Shown here one piece after another: positions 1 to 7,078 of a stretch of 10,509 nucleotides of DNA. The notes under the pieces are model-generated. The model had not been told where the DNA came from and searched no databases. It worked only from the letters and a program-made list of their open reading frames with translations. This stretch comes from Flavobacteriaceae bacterium. GTDB lineage: Bacteria; Bacteroidota; Bacteroidia; Flavobacteriales; Flavobacteriaceae. Positions within the stretch are counted from its first letter, which is position 1. Every line of letters starts with the position of its first letter. The position numbers and the translations under genes were made by a program. The stretch covers positions 1 to 10,509 of the forward strand of contig JACXVH010000039.1 in assembly GCA_014763515.1 (NCBI GenBank), written 5' to 3'.

Positions 1-963
1 GGTAGCTAAGGCTAAAGGTAATCCGGCTTCAATCATTTTACGAGCTGGTGTATAAGGAATACTAATAAAATACGAACAGCTTGGTAATGCAACAGGCATA
101 GTTTCCGAATTTTTTAAAACTTCAATATCTTCATCGGTTACTATTTCTAAGTGATCTACAGAACGCGCTCCGTGGTATACACAAGCTTTAATTCCGTCGA
201 TAGCATTAAACTGATTTACATGAATTTTAGCAGGTAATCCGTACTTTTTTCCAGCTTCCATAATACGCTCTGTTTCTTCAACAGAAAAATAGCCTGTTTC
301 TAAAAAAGCATCTATATAATCGGCTAGATTTTCTTTTGCAATTTTTGGTAACATTTCATTTATAATTACATCAATGTAAGCGGCATGATTTGATTTATAT
401 TGAGTAGGGAAAGCATGGGCTCCTAAGAATGTTGCTTTGATAGGAATTTTATAGTTTTCTTTTAAACGTTTGATTACACGAAGCATTTTTAGTTCTCCTT
501 CAACAGTTAAGCCATAACCCGATTTAATTTCAACAGCTCCAGTTCCTTGTAAAATAACCTCTTCTAAGCGTTTTTTTGATTGTTCGTATAAATCTTCTTC
601 CGAAGTTTCATTTAATAATCGAGCTGAATTTAAAATTCCACCGCCACGATTAGCAATTTCTTCATACGATAATCCGTTTATTCTATCTACAAATTCTTGA
701 ATTCTGTTTCCCGCATAAACAATATGTGTATGACTATCAACCCATGTAGGTAAAATTACTTTTCCTTCAACATCAACAACATTAAAATTACTTAAATCGG
801 GACAATCTTTCATTTCGCCAAAATCTTCAATACAATCATTGTTTATAATTAAAAAAGCATTGTCGATTTTTGGTAAAATAGACATCTCTTTTCCAGATAC
901 TTTTTTAATTGATGTTTCTCTAACTTGTAGTAATTCTTTTATATTAATGAAGATGGTGTACAT
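1..963 (-). CDS. hutI: Imidazolonepropionase, 3' part cut off by window edge
   Basis: HutI hydrolyses imidazolone-5-propionate to N-formimino-L-glutamate, the third step of cytoplasmic histidine degradation. Translating the minus strand from the ATG at 963 gives 321 uninterrupted residues. The metal-binding HxH of the amidohydrolase fold lies in VDSHTH (His78, His80). Other family hallmarks are EIKSGYG (about 145-151), the FLGAHA histidine (His183) and KIHVNQF (His248, likely the third metal ligand). The reading ends in GLPLALAT, just before the aspartate ligand expected in the family's ATD-NPG motif. Family members run a little over 400 residues, so roughly 90 C-terminal residues lie outside the window; this is truncation by the window, not damage. 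The first ATG is preferred over Met27 because family members carry an N-terminal stretch resembling the NIKELLQVRE seen here. It is transcribed divergently from corA; no TAnnTTTG element is visible on its strand in the 70-base gap. Confidence 0.96.
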   Translation of the reverse strand, partial: MYTIFINIKELLQVRETSIKKVSGKEMSILPKIDNAFLIINNDCIEDFGEMKDCPDLSNFNVVDVEGKVILPTWVDSHTHIVYAGNRIQEFVDRINGLSYEEIANRGGGILNSARLLNETSEEDLYEQSKKRLEEVILQGTGAVEIKSGYGLTVEGELKMLRVIKRLKENYKIPIKATFLGAHAFPTQYKSNHAAYIDVIINEMLPKIAKENLADYIDAFLETGYFSVEETERIMEAGKKYGLPAKIHVNQFNAIDGIKACVYHGARSVDHLEIVTDEDIEVLKNSETMPVALPSCSYFISIPYTPARKMIEAGLPLALAT

Positions 964-1006
964 AAAATAATTTTTGGTAAAAATAAGTCTGAATTTTAAA
1001 AACTCC

Positions 1007-1014
1007 TATCTTTG
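1007..1014 (+). promoter_or_regulatory. Bacteroidota -7 promoter element (TATCTTTG) for corA
   Basis: TATCTTTG matches the Bacteroidota -7 consensus TAnnTTTG exactly and lies 19 bases before the proposed TTG start of corA. No TTG or TTTG sits at the usual spacing of about 17-23 bases upstream; the nearest TTTTTGG run (971-977) is about 30 bases away, so only half of the promoter is well supported. Transcription from here would begin around 1020, which rules out the in-frame ATG at 974 as the natural start codon. Confidence 0.5.
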
Positions 1015-1033
1015 TAATAAAAATTATAAGTTT

Positions 1034-2110
1034 TTGAGAAAAATACGATACAAAAAAGGACGTAAAGTTCAATATCAGCCATACGAATACACAGGTGTCT
1101 ATACACACATGAAAACTGAAATGCAGTTGTTTGTATATAACGAAGAAAATGTAAAAGAAATTGAAGATGTTTCTGTTGAAAATTTTATAAAAGAAAGAAG
1201 CGAAATCGAAAACAACTGGCTCAATCTTCATGGTTTAACTAATATCGATTTAATAAAAGACTTAACAGATAAGTTAAGTATTAACAGTTTAATCGTTTCA
1301 GATATTTTAAATATTTCTCGAGGAACACGTTTTGATGAGCTTGACGAATGTGTTTTTTTTAGTATAAAATCGATTTTACCTTCAGATGACGATAAACAAG
1401 ATTTGGTTAGAATTGAACAAATTAGTTTCTTAATTCATGATAATTTACTGATTTCGTTTCAAGAGAAAAGAGGCGATTTCTTTACACATATTAGAGAACG
1501 ATTGCGAACAAATACTGGTGTGGTAAGAAAGAAAAAAGTAGATTATTTATTGTATTTAATGCTCGATTCTATTTTAGAAAATTTCTACATTACTATTGAA
1601 AATAAAGAAACTGAAATTGAACGATTGCAAACCTTGTCTAAAACTTCCGATGATCCAAAAATTATTGAAGAAATTGAAAAATACAGAGAAATATTTTACA
1701 TGCTTAAGCGCTCTTTGTCCCCATTAAAAGAAGCTCTTTACACTATTAAAACCATTAAAGAAGATGATGATTTTAATAGTATTGAACCGTCAAATTTTGT
1801 GTATTTCAGTAGATTACATCAAAAGACGATAGAGTTACTAGAACAAATAGATTATGATATGACTTCTCTTGATAGTGCAAGTAATTTTTATTATACTACT
1901 CAAAATCATAAGATGAATGAAGTAATGAAAACTTTAACGGTGATTTCGTCTTTATTTTTACCACTTACTTTTATAGCAGGTATTTATGGAATGAATTTTA
2001 GATACATGCCCGAGTTAGAATATCGATTAGGTTACTATACAATTCTTGGTTTAATGAGCATTATTGCAATTTCAATGCTTATTTATTTTAAACGTAAAAA
2101 ATGGTTTTAA
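1034..2110 (+). CDS. corA: CorA-type magnesium/cobalt transporter, probable TTG start
   Basis: CorA forms a homopentameric inner-membrane channel for Mg2+ (also Co2+). The C-terminal end carries the signature: a long stalk helix leads into a first membrane segment (about 300-318), then the pore motif YGMN (GMN at 319-321, in FIAGIYGMNF), the MPEL loop, a second membrane segment (about 334-352) and the basic tail YFKRKKWF. The whole chain resembles Thermotoga maritima CorA (351 residues), including ISFLIH, SFQEKRGDFF and KKVDYLLYL. Start choice: the N-terminal YTG (residues 19-21) that matches YTG in T. maritima CorA lies upstream of the first convenient ATG (1109), so that ATG would delete conserved sequence. 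The ATG at 974 lies upstream of the promoter element. The TTG at 1034 gives 358 residues beginning MRKIRYKKGRK and fits both constraints. The DUF1003 gene follows after a single base, so the two are almost certainly cotranscribed. Confidence 0.95.
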   Translation: MRKIRYKKGRKVQYQPYEYTGVYTHMKTEMQLFVYNEENVKEIEDVSVENFIKERSEIENNWLNLHGLTNIDLIKDLTDKLSINSLIVSDILNISRGTRFDELDECVFFSIKSILPSDDDKQDLVRIEQISFLIHDNLLISFQEKRGDFFTHIRERLRTNTGVVRKKKVDYLLYLMLDSILENFYITIENKETEIERLQTLSKTSDDPKIIEEIEKYREIFYMLKRSLSPLKEALYTIKTIKEDDDFNSIEPSNFVYFSRLHQKTIELLEQIDYDMTSLDSASNFYYTTQNHKMNEVMKTLTVISSLFLPLTFIAGIYGMNFRYMPELEYRLGYYTILGLMSIIAISMLIYFKRKKWF

Positions 2111-2111
2111 T

Positions 2112-2798
2112 ATGAAAGGAATATACACGAGTGCTATTTCTGGCAAAGAATTTTCTACTTCTGAAAAAGTTAGTCTCAAATCAGTTAGAAAGCCTATTTT
2201 CGATTTAATTCTTAAAGATTATCCTAATTGTAATAAGAATGATTTTATTTCTATTTCAGAATTAGATGCTTACCGCGAAAAATACATTAGTTCGCTGTTA
2301 ATAAATGAACAAGGAGAATTATCGGAATTAGAAAAAGTAGTTTTAGATTCGGTTACTAATAAAAATAATTTGAGTCAACAACTAGATGAAAGCTCTAAAT
2401 ATACTTTTGGACAAAAAGTCGCTGATAAAGTCGCCGAATTTGGTGGAAGTTGGACTTTCATAATTTCGTTTATGATTTTCTTGCTAATTTGGATTTTCAT
2501 CAATGTATTTTTCTTATTGAATAAAGGCTTTGATCCGTATCCATTTATTTTACTAAATTTAATTTTATCTTGTTTAGCGGCTTTACAAGCTCCTGTAATT
2601 ATGATGAGTCAAAATCGTCAAGAAGAAAAAGACAGAGAACGTGCTAAAAACGATTATATGATTAATTTAAAATCGGAACTTGAGATCAGAATGTTGCATG
2701 AAAAAATTGATCATTTAATTTTACATCAGGAACAATCTTTATTAGAAATTCAGAAAGTTCAAATTGATATGATGAATGACATTATCAAAAAGATTTAA
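2112..2798 (+). CDS. DUF1003 family membrane protein, coupled to corA
   Basis: This 228-residue protein belongs to the DUF1003 family, whose biochemical function is not established. The diagnostic part is residues 98-200: TFGQKVADKVAEFGGSW, a first membrane segment (about 114-135), the FDPYPFILLNL motif (140-150) opening the second membrane segment (about 143-165), then QAPVIMMSQNRQ and a charged helix KDRERAKNDY running into a probable coiled coil (about 165-225, LKSELEIRMLHEKIDHL). The N-terminal 97 residues are soluble and not recognised. The ATG at 2112 is chosen because it lies one base after the corA stop, typical of translational coupling; the in-frame ATG at 2064 lies inside corA and adds a sequence with no family resemblance. 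Pairing with CorA suggests, by inference, an auxiliary role in divalent cation transport or its regulation. Confidence 0.9.
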   Translation: MKGIYTSAISGKEFSTSEKVSLKSVRKPIFDLILKDYPNCNKNDFISISELDAYREKYISSLLINEQGELSELEKVVLDSVTNKNNLSQQLDESSKYTFGQKVADKVAEFGGSWTFIISFMIFLLIWIFINVFFLLNKGFDPYPFILLNLILSCLAALQAPVIMMSQNRQEEKDRERAKNDYMINLKSELEIRMLHEKIDHLILHQEQSLLEIQKVQIDMMNDIIKKI

Positions 2799-2806
2799 AA
2801 TAAACC

Positions 2807-4189
2807 TTAAATCATATCTTTAGGATTAACCCATTCGTCAAATTCTTGTTCAGTAAGAAAACCTAGTGCTATAGCGGCTTGCTTTAAAGTAGTATCTTCA
2901 TGATGTGCCTTTTGCGCAATTTCAGCCGCTTTATAATACCCTATTTTTGTATTTAAGGCCGTAACTAACATTAGTGAATTGTTTAATAATTCTTCAATTC
3001 TTTTATAATTTGGAGTGATACCTTCAACACAATGTTTAGCAAAAGAAATACAAGCATCGCCTAATAATTGCGCCGATTGTAAGAAGTTAGCAATAAGCAA
3101 AGGCTTAAAAACATTTAGTTCATAGTGTCCTTGAGTTGCTCCAATTGTAATGGCTACATCATTACCCATTACTTGGGCAGCAACCATTGTTAAGGCTTCA
3201 CTTTGTGTTGGGTTTACTTTTCCTGGCATAATTGAAGATCCAGGTTCGTTTTCAGGAATAAGTATTTCACCAATTCCCGATCGAGGTCCAGAAGCTAATA
3301 AACGAATATCATTTGCAATTTTATTTAACGAAACCGCTAGTTGTTTTAAAGCAGCATGACTTTGTACAATGGCATTATGAGCTGAAAGTGCTTCAAATTT
3401 ATTAGGAGCAGTTTTAAACAGAATTCCTGTAAATATTGAAATATTTTTTGCAACTAAAACATCATAGCCTTTAGGTGTGTTTAAGCCAGTTCCTACGGCT
3501 GTTCCACCAAGTGCTAGCTCTGAAATTGGCTCCAATGATTGCTGTAAAGATTTTAATCCGTTTTCTAATAATTTAGCGTAACCAGAAAATTCTTGTCCCA
3601 AGGTTAGGGGAGTGGCATCCATTAAATGAGTACGACCAATTTTAATTACATCTTTGAATTCGTTTGCTTTTGTTTCCAAAGTTTTTTGTAGCATTTCAAT
3701 TGCCGGAATTGTATGTTGAATTAGCTGAATGCTTGCTGCAATATGCATGGCTGTTGGAAATGTATCATTTGACGATTGCGACTTGTTGACATCGTCATTT
3801 GCTTTTAAAACTGGTTCTTCTTCAAAAGTTTTTTGAGATAATTGTTGGGCTCTGTGCGCAATAACTTCATTAACATTCATGTTAGATTGTGTTCCTGAAC
3901 CTGTTTGCCAAATTACAAGTGGAAAATGTTCGTTTAGTTTATCATTTAGAATTTCATCACAAACTTGTGCAATCAAATCACGTTTATGAGTTGCTAAAAC
4001 ATTAAGCTCAGTATTTGTAAAAGCAGCAGCTTTTTTTAAATAGGCAAAAGCTTTTATAACCTCAAAAGGCATTGATGCTGCTGGACCAATTTTAAAATTA
4101 TTTCTTGAGCGTTCTGTTTGTGCACCCCAAAGTTTATCTGCAGGAACGTTAACTTCTCCTAAAGTATCTTTTTCAATTCTAAAGTCCAT
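2807..4189 (-). CDS. fumC: Class II fumarate hydratase
   Basis: FumC is the iron-independent, homotetrameric fumarase of the TCA cycle, catalysing reversible hydration of fumarate to L-malate in the cytoplasm. At 460 residues it is close to E. coli FumC (467), and its key residues fall at the same numbers. GSGTQSNMNVNEV (97-109) and SSNDTFPTA (139-147) bind substrate. GRTHLMDATP holds the catalytic His188, and the signature GSSIMPGKVNP (317-327) holds the catalytic Ser318 plus Lys324 and Asn326. The GSGTQSNMNVNEV and GRTHLMDATP motifs, with the overall similarity to FumC, separate it from aspartase, argininosuccinate lyase and adenylosuccinate lyase; aspartase is the closest alternative and is much less likely. 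It starts at ATG 4189 behind an A-rich leader. Its stop is only 8 bases from the stop of the convergent DUF1003 gene, with no convincing terminator between them. I could not identify its promoter. Confidence 0.96.
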   Translation of the reverse strand: MDFRIEKDTLGEVNVPADKLWGAQTERSRNNFKIGPAASMPFEVIKAFAYLKKAAAFTNTELNVLATHKRDLIAQVCDEILNDKLNEHFPLVIWQTGSGTQSNMNVNEVIAHRAQQLSQKTFEEEPVLKANDDVNKSQSSNDTFPTAMHIAASIQLIQHTIPAIEMLQKTLETKANEFKDVIKIGRTHLMDATPLTLGQEFSGYAKLLENGLKSLQQSLEPISELALGGTAVGTGLNTPKGYDVLVAKNISIFTGILFKTAPNKFEALSAHNAIVQSHAALKQLAVSLNKIANDIRLLASGPRSGIGEILIPENEPGSSIMPGKVNPTQSEALTMVAAQVMGNDVAITIGATQGHYELNVFKPLLIANFLQSAQLLGDACISFAKHCVEGITPNYKRIEELLNNSLMLVTALNTKIGYYKAAEIAQKAHHEDTTLKQAAIALGFLTEQEFDEWVNPKDMI

Positions 4190-4243
4190 TTTTCTTTTTT
4201 TCTTTAAATTTAAGGAATTGTTAAAAGAATTTGTGTTATAGAA

Positions 4244-4274
4244 TTGTAAAAAATAAATTTTACTTCTATCTTTG
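4244..4274 (+). promoter_or_regulatory. Bacteroidota-type promoter (TTG - 20 bp - TATCTTTG) for the small membrane ORF
   Basis: A TTG at 4244-4246 is followed after 20 bases by TATCTTTG at 4267-4274, matching the -33 TTG and -7 TAnnTTTG consensus of Bacteroidota promoters with normal spacing. It is the most complete promoter in the window. It points rightward at the ATG at 4303, giving a leader of about 20 bases, and serves no other plus-strand gene before the terminator at 4483-4514. The -7 octamer is identical to the one before corA. Confidence 0.65.
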
Positions 4275-4302
4275 GACTTGAATTCATAAAATTCCGGAAA
4301 AC

Positions 4303-4470
4303 ATGTTTGAATTTCAACAGTATTTAGGCTTTTTACTTTTCTTAACCATTTTAACTATTGGTTTTTGGTTAATGATTTTCTTAGCTTCATTTGTACCTTA
4401 TTGGTTAGGTGGTGCAATTTCTGAATTAATTAAAGAGAAAAGAGCAAAAAGACAAGAACAAGAAAATTAA
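4303..4470 (+). CDS. Small single-pass membrane protein, 55 residues, function unknown
   Basis: This short frame runs from ATG 4303 to TAA 4468-4470. It reads MFEFQQYLGF, then a hydrophobic segment at about residues 8-34 (LLFLTILTIGFWLMIFLASF), a short VPYWLGG link, and a hydrophilic, Lys/Glu/Gln-rich tail (about 41-55, ELIKEKRAKRQEQEN). The positive charge after the membrane segment predicts an extracytoplasmic N terminus and a cytoplasmic C terminus. It is supported as a real gene by a well-spaced promoter at 4244-4274, a purine-rich CCGGAAAAC just before the ATG, a terminator starting 12 bases after the stop, and a clean hydrophobic-then-charged architecture that is unlikely in random non-coding DNA. 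I do not recognise a family. It could be an accessory subunit or small regulator of a membrane complex, but nothing in the sequence shows which. Its neighbours (fumC and an outer membrane receptor) are on the opposite strand and need not be related. Confidence 0.72.
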   Translation: MFEFQQYLGFLLFLTILTIGFWLMIFLASFVPYWLGGAISELIKEKRAKRQEQEN

Positions 4471-4482
4471 TTTTTTTGATTC

Positions 4483-4514
4483 AAAAAAAGGGGAACCAAT
4501 AGGTTCCCTTTTTT
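4483..4514. terminator. Bidirectional intrinsic terminator
   Basis: A perfect 7-bp stem GGGAACC/GGTTCCC (4491-4497 and 4502-4508) encloses the tetraloop AATA. It is flanked by an A-tract (4483-4489) on the left and a T-tract (4509-4514) on the right. Read rightward it ends the small membrane ORF (stop at 4470). Read leftward it ends the outer membrane protein gene, whose stop codon lies at 4516-4518, immediately beside the hairpin. The GC-rich stem is conspicuous against the AT-rich surroundings. Confidence 0.9.
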
Positions 4515-4515
4515 A

Positions 4516-6975
4516 TTACATAAACTCTCCGTCTCCATCGTCGTTATTATCTCTTTTATTTCTATCAGATTCTTTTTTTCTATTGAATCTATAAGTGAAA
4601 GAGAATAAAATTGTTCTTGTTCTTCTTTGAAATTCAGCATCAGACATGGTTAAATCTTTGATATACGTTTCACGTCTCATTTTTGCGGTATTAAATAAAT
4701 TATCTGCATTTACTGAAATTGTAGCTTTGTCTTTTATAATGTCTTTACTTAATGCCATACTCACATTGGTCATCGATAATCGTTTACCTTGAGCATTTCT
4801 TTGTGGTCCCATATAGAAAACATTGGTTTGCCAATCTATTTTATAAGGAAGCGTAATTTTATTGTTTAATCGAGCAAAGAAACCAAAGGCATCATTATCA
4901 AAATTTTGTGTTATCACATTGTTTAGATAATCAATATAAGTATAATCACCACGAGTTTGAACACTAAATAAGTTGAAGTTGGTATTAGTTCTCCACCATT
5001 TGTAAGGCGAGTAATTTACATTAAATTCAAAACCAGTTCTTACTTCTTTTGAAAGGTTAATTGGTGTCGAAACAATTACAGGAACATTTTCAACAAAGTT
5101 ACCCGTTTCTCTTCTAATAAATTGGAATGATTGATCAGTAAGATTTGTATAAATAGAAGAATTCAATGTTAATTTTGACCATCTTTTTAAGTAACCAATT
5201 TCAATTACATTAGTATAAGTTGGATCTAAATCAGGATTTCCTTGAAATAAATTTACGTTACTGCTGTAAGATGAAAACGGATTAATAAATCTTCCTCTTG
5301 GTCTGTTTATTCTTTTGCTATAACTTAAAGTGAACGAACTTTTTTCGTCGAACTCATAATTTAAAGTTGCAGTAGGGAAGAAGTTATTATATTTTTTTGT
5401 GTTGTAATTATTGATATTTAATGAATTAATTTCGATATCAGTATCTTCCCATCGTAAACCTAAGAAATAAGAAAACTTATTATACTTGTTACCGTATTGA
5501 AAATATAAAGCATTAATGTTTTCTACATATTTTAATAAATTGTTATAATCAGAATTTGGTATAATTTGGAAATCTGTTAAAGTTGTTGCAAAACTTCCTC
5601 TGTAACCAGCTTCAATTCTACCTTTTTCACCAATTGGTAACACATAATCTGTTTGAGCTAAAATTCTATCTTGAGTATTATTATTAATAGTATATTCATA
5701 ATTTGGAGCATCTGTACTTCCTAAAACCGAATCAGTAATTTCTGAATTTTGATTTCTTCTATTAGTAGAAACAGAGAAATCTGCTGTTAATTTATGATCT
5801 TCTTTTTTAAATTTTTTGGTAAAATTTGTAGCATATTCTAAAACAAAATTTTTTTCGTATTGATTATTAAAACGGTTTCTTGTATAAAGAAATGTTCTAT
5901 CAATATCCAAATAATCCATTAATACATTTTCAGGATCGGTTTCTTTATTTTCTCTAAAAGTTAATGAGTTGGTCCAAGTTAACGAAGGTGTTAAATACCA
6001 ATCGGCACCAAAATTTGCATTATAGCCTTTATCTTGATCTTTATTGTTTCTACTTTCGTTCATATAACCTGTAATATCGTCGATAATATTTTCAGTACCT
6101 GAATCGAAATAAGTAGAGTTAACATAAGACTTTCCTTTGTTGGTTCTACGATTATAACTAAAATTTGAGAAAACATTAAAGTTGTCCGTTTTGTAATTAA
6201 TGCTCGTGCTTCCTATATAAGTTTCTGGTGTACCCGCTGATAATACAACTGAACCATTTAAACCATTAGTTTTTCCTTTTTTAAGAACAATATTGATAAT
6301 TCCACCACTACCTTCAGAGTTATATCTTGCAGATGGATTTGTAATAACTTCTACTTTTTCAATAGCATCAGCCGGAAGCATTTTTATAACATCACTAACA
6401 TTAATTCCTGCTAAACCAGAAGGTTTTCCATCAATTAAAATAGTAACATTTTCGTTTCCTCTCAAAGCGATTGTTCCATCAGTATCAACAGTAACAGAAG
6501 GTACGTTGTTTAAAACGTCACCAGCAGTACCACCTTTAACCGTCATATCTTTGCTTACATTGTAAACACGTTTATCTAATTTAATTTCTACTGTTGGTTT
6601 TTCCGCTACTAATTCAACACCAGCAAGCTGAGAAACATCTGCTTCTAAGTAAACAGTTCCAAAATCTTTATTGTCTTTTAAATTTTGATTTTTTAGTTCA
6701 ATTGTTTTAAATGAAATGAATTCAAAACGAATGTTGTAAATACCGCTTGGTACTTCAAAATTGAATTTCCCATCAAAATCGGTAACACCTCCTGTAAGTT
6801 GTTTGGTTTTAGCATCTTCAAAGACAATTGTAGCATACTCTAAAGGTAAATTGGTACTTTTTTCTAAAATAGTCCCCGTAATTTTAATTTTCTTTACATC
6901 AGTTTTATACTGAGCAAAAATTTGACTTGTAAATAGTAAAAATAAAAAAGCAGTTAGCTTGGTGATTTTGTTCAT
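4516..6975 (-). CDS. TonB-receptor-like outer membrane beta-barrel protein (CarboxypepD_reg-like, plug, OMP_b-brl_3)
   Basis: An 819-residue outer membrane protein of the TonB-dependent receptor type. Residues 1-21 form a Sec signal peptide (lysines, hydrophobic core, likely cut after IFA). Residues about 30-115 form a CarboxypepD_reg-like beta-sandwich (TGTILEKSTNLPLEYATI, GGVTDFDGKF), typical of Bacteroidota receptors. A plug domain follows at about 127-235 (GGTAGDVLNNVPSV, LIDGKPSGL, IEKVEVITNPSARY, GSGGIINIVLKKG). The rest is a barrel of the outer membrane beta-barrel family, with the hallmark QGNPDLDPTYTNVIEIGY and a final aromatic strand ILFSFTYRF. After that strand comes a hydrophilic Lys/Asp/Asn tail of about 20 residues ending DGDGEFM. 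No SusD-like lipoprotein gene is adjacent, so a polysaccharide-utilisation role is not indicated; the substrate cannot be told from sequence. It appears to be its own transcription unit, with a -7 element 24 bases before the start and the terminator at 4483-4514. Confidence 0.92.
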   Translation of the reverse strand: MNKITKLTAFLFLLFTSQIFAQYKTDVKKIKITGTILEKSTNLPLEYATIVFEDAKTKQLTGGVTDFDGKFNFEVPSGIYNIRFEFISFKTIELKNQNLKDNKDFGTVYLEADVSQLAGVELVAEKPTVEIKLDKRVYNVSKDMTVKGGTAGDVLNNVPSVTVDTDGTIALRGNENVTILIDGKPSGLAGINVSDVIKMLPADAIEKVEVITNPSARYNSEGSGGIINIVLKKGKTNGLNGSVVLSAGTPETYIGSTSINYKTDNFNVFSNFSYNRRTNKGKSYVNSTYFDSGTENIIDDITGYMNESRNNKDQDKGYNANFGADWYLTPSLTWTNSLTFRENKETDPENVLMDYLDIDRTFLYTRNRFNNQYEKNFVLEYATNFTKKFKKEDHKLTADFSVSTNRRNQNSEITDSVLGSTDAPNYEYTINNNTQDRILAQTDYVLPIGEKGRIEAGYRGSFATTLTDFQIIPNSDYNNLLKYVENINALYFQYGNKYNKFSYFLGLRWEDTDIEINSLNINNYNTKKYNNFFPTATLNYEFDEKSSFTLSYSKRINRPRGRFINPFSSYSSNVNLFQGNPDLDPTYTNVIEIGYLKRWSKLTLNSSIYTNLTDQSFQFIRRETGNFVENVPVIVSTPINLSKEVRTGFEFNVNYSPYKWWRTNTNFNLFSVQTRGDYTYIDYLNNVITQNFDNDAFGFFARLNNKITLPYKIDWQTNVFYMGPQRNAQGKRLSMTNVSMALSKDIIKDKATISVNADNLFNTAKMRRETYIKDLTMSDAEFQRRTRTILFSFTYRFNRKKESDRNKRDNNDDGDGEFM

Positions 6976-6999
6976 AACAATTTTTTCAATCTATGACTG

Positions 7000-7035
7000 C
7001 AAAAATACCGCTTGGTTTAAGCTTAAAATCACAAA
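7000..7035 (-). promoter_or_regulatory. Possible promoter of the outer membrane protein gene
   Basis: On the minus strand TATTTTTG (plus 7000-7007) matches TAnnTTTG and ends 24 bases before the ATG at 6975. A TTTG lies at 7032-7035, with 24 bases between the two boxes, slightly longer than the usual 17-23. The -7 element is therefore reasonable and the -33 element doubtful. Confidence 0.45.
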
Positions 7036-7055
7036 TGTTTGTTAAAATAAAAAAT

Positions 7056-7073
7056 ATGTAATTTTTATAACAT
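7056..7073 (-). terminator. Weak hairpin with U-rich tail after arsC
   Basis: On the minus strand, 6 bases past the arsC stop, ATGT and ACAT can pair (7070-7073 with 7056-7059) around an AT-rich loop, and the strand continues into a T-rich run (TTTTTTATTTT). The stem is only 4 bp plus weak inner pairs, so it may not end transcription; some read-through into the outer membrane protein gene is possible. Confidence 0.22.
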
Positions 7074-7078
7074 TTTCG

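Noticed and set aside
974..1108. In-frame upstream extension of corA beginning at the ATG at 974.
   Set aside because: The first 20 codons span the TATCTTTG promoter element, and the extension exceeds the family length; the TTG at 1034 fits better.
944..1231. Minus-strand open frame of 95 codons, very rich in Phe, Ile and Tyr.
   Set aside because: It overlaps hutI, the promoter gap and corA, and its composition is what AT-rich DNA gives in a non-coding frame.
2064..2111. ATG at 2064 as the start of the DUF1003 protein.
   Set aside because: It lies inside the last coding part of corA and adds 16 residues without family resemblance; the ATG one base after the corA stop is more natural.
3150..3359. 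Plus-strand open frame of 69 codons opposite fumC.
   Set aside because: It lies entirely within the well-supported fumC gene and is an antisense shadow.
4205..4212. TAAATTTA just upstream of fumC as a possible -7 promoter element.
   Set aside because: It lacks the final G of TAnnTTTG, is self-complementary AT sequence, and is too close to the start codon.
6293..6565. Plus-strand open frame of 90 codons opposite the plug domain of the outer membrane protein.
   Set aside because: It is antisense to a conserved domain, with no start context or family similarity.
4516..6975. Polysaccharide-utilisation (SusC/SusD) locus.
   Set aside because: No SusD-like lipoprotein or glycoside hydrolase gene is adjacent, and the barrel matches the OMP_b-brl_3 type rather than SusC.
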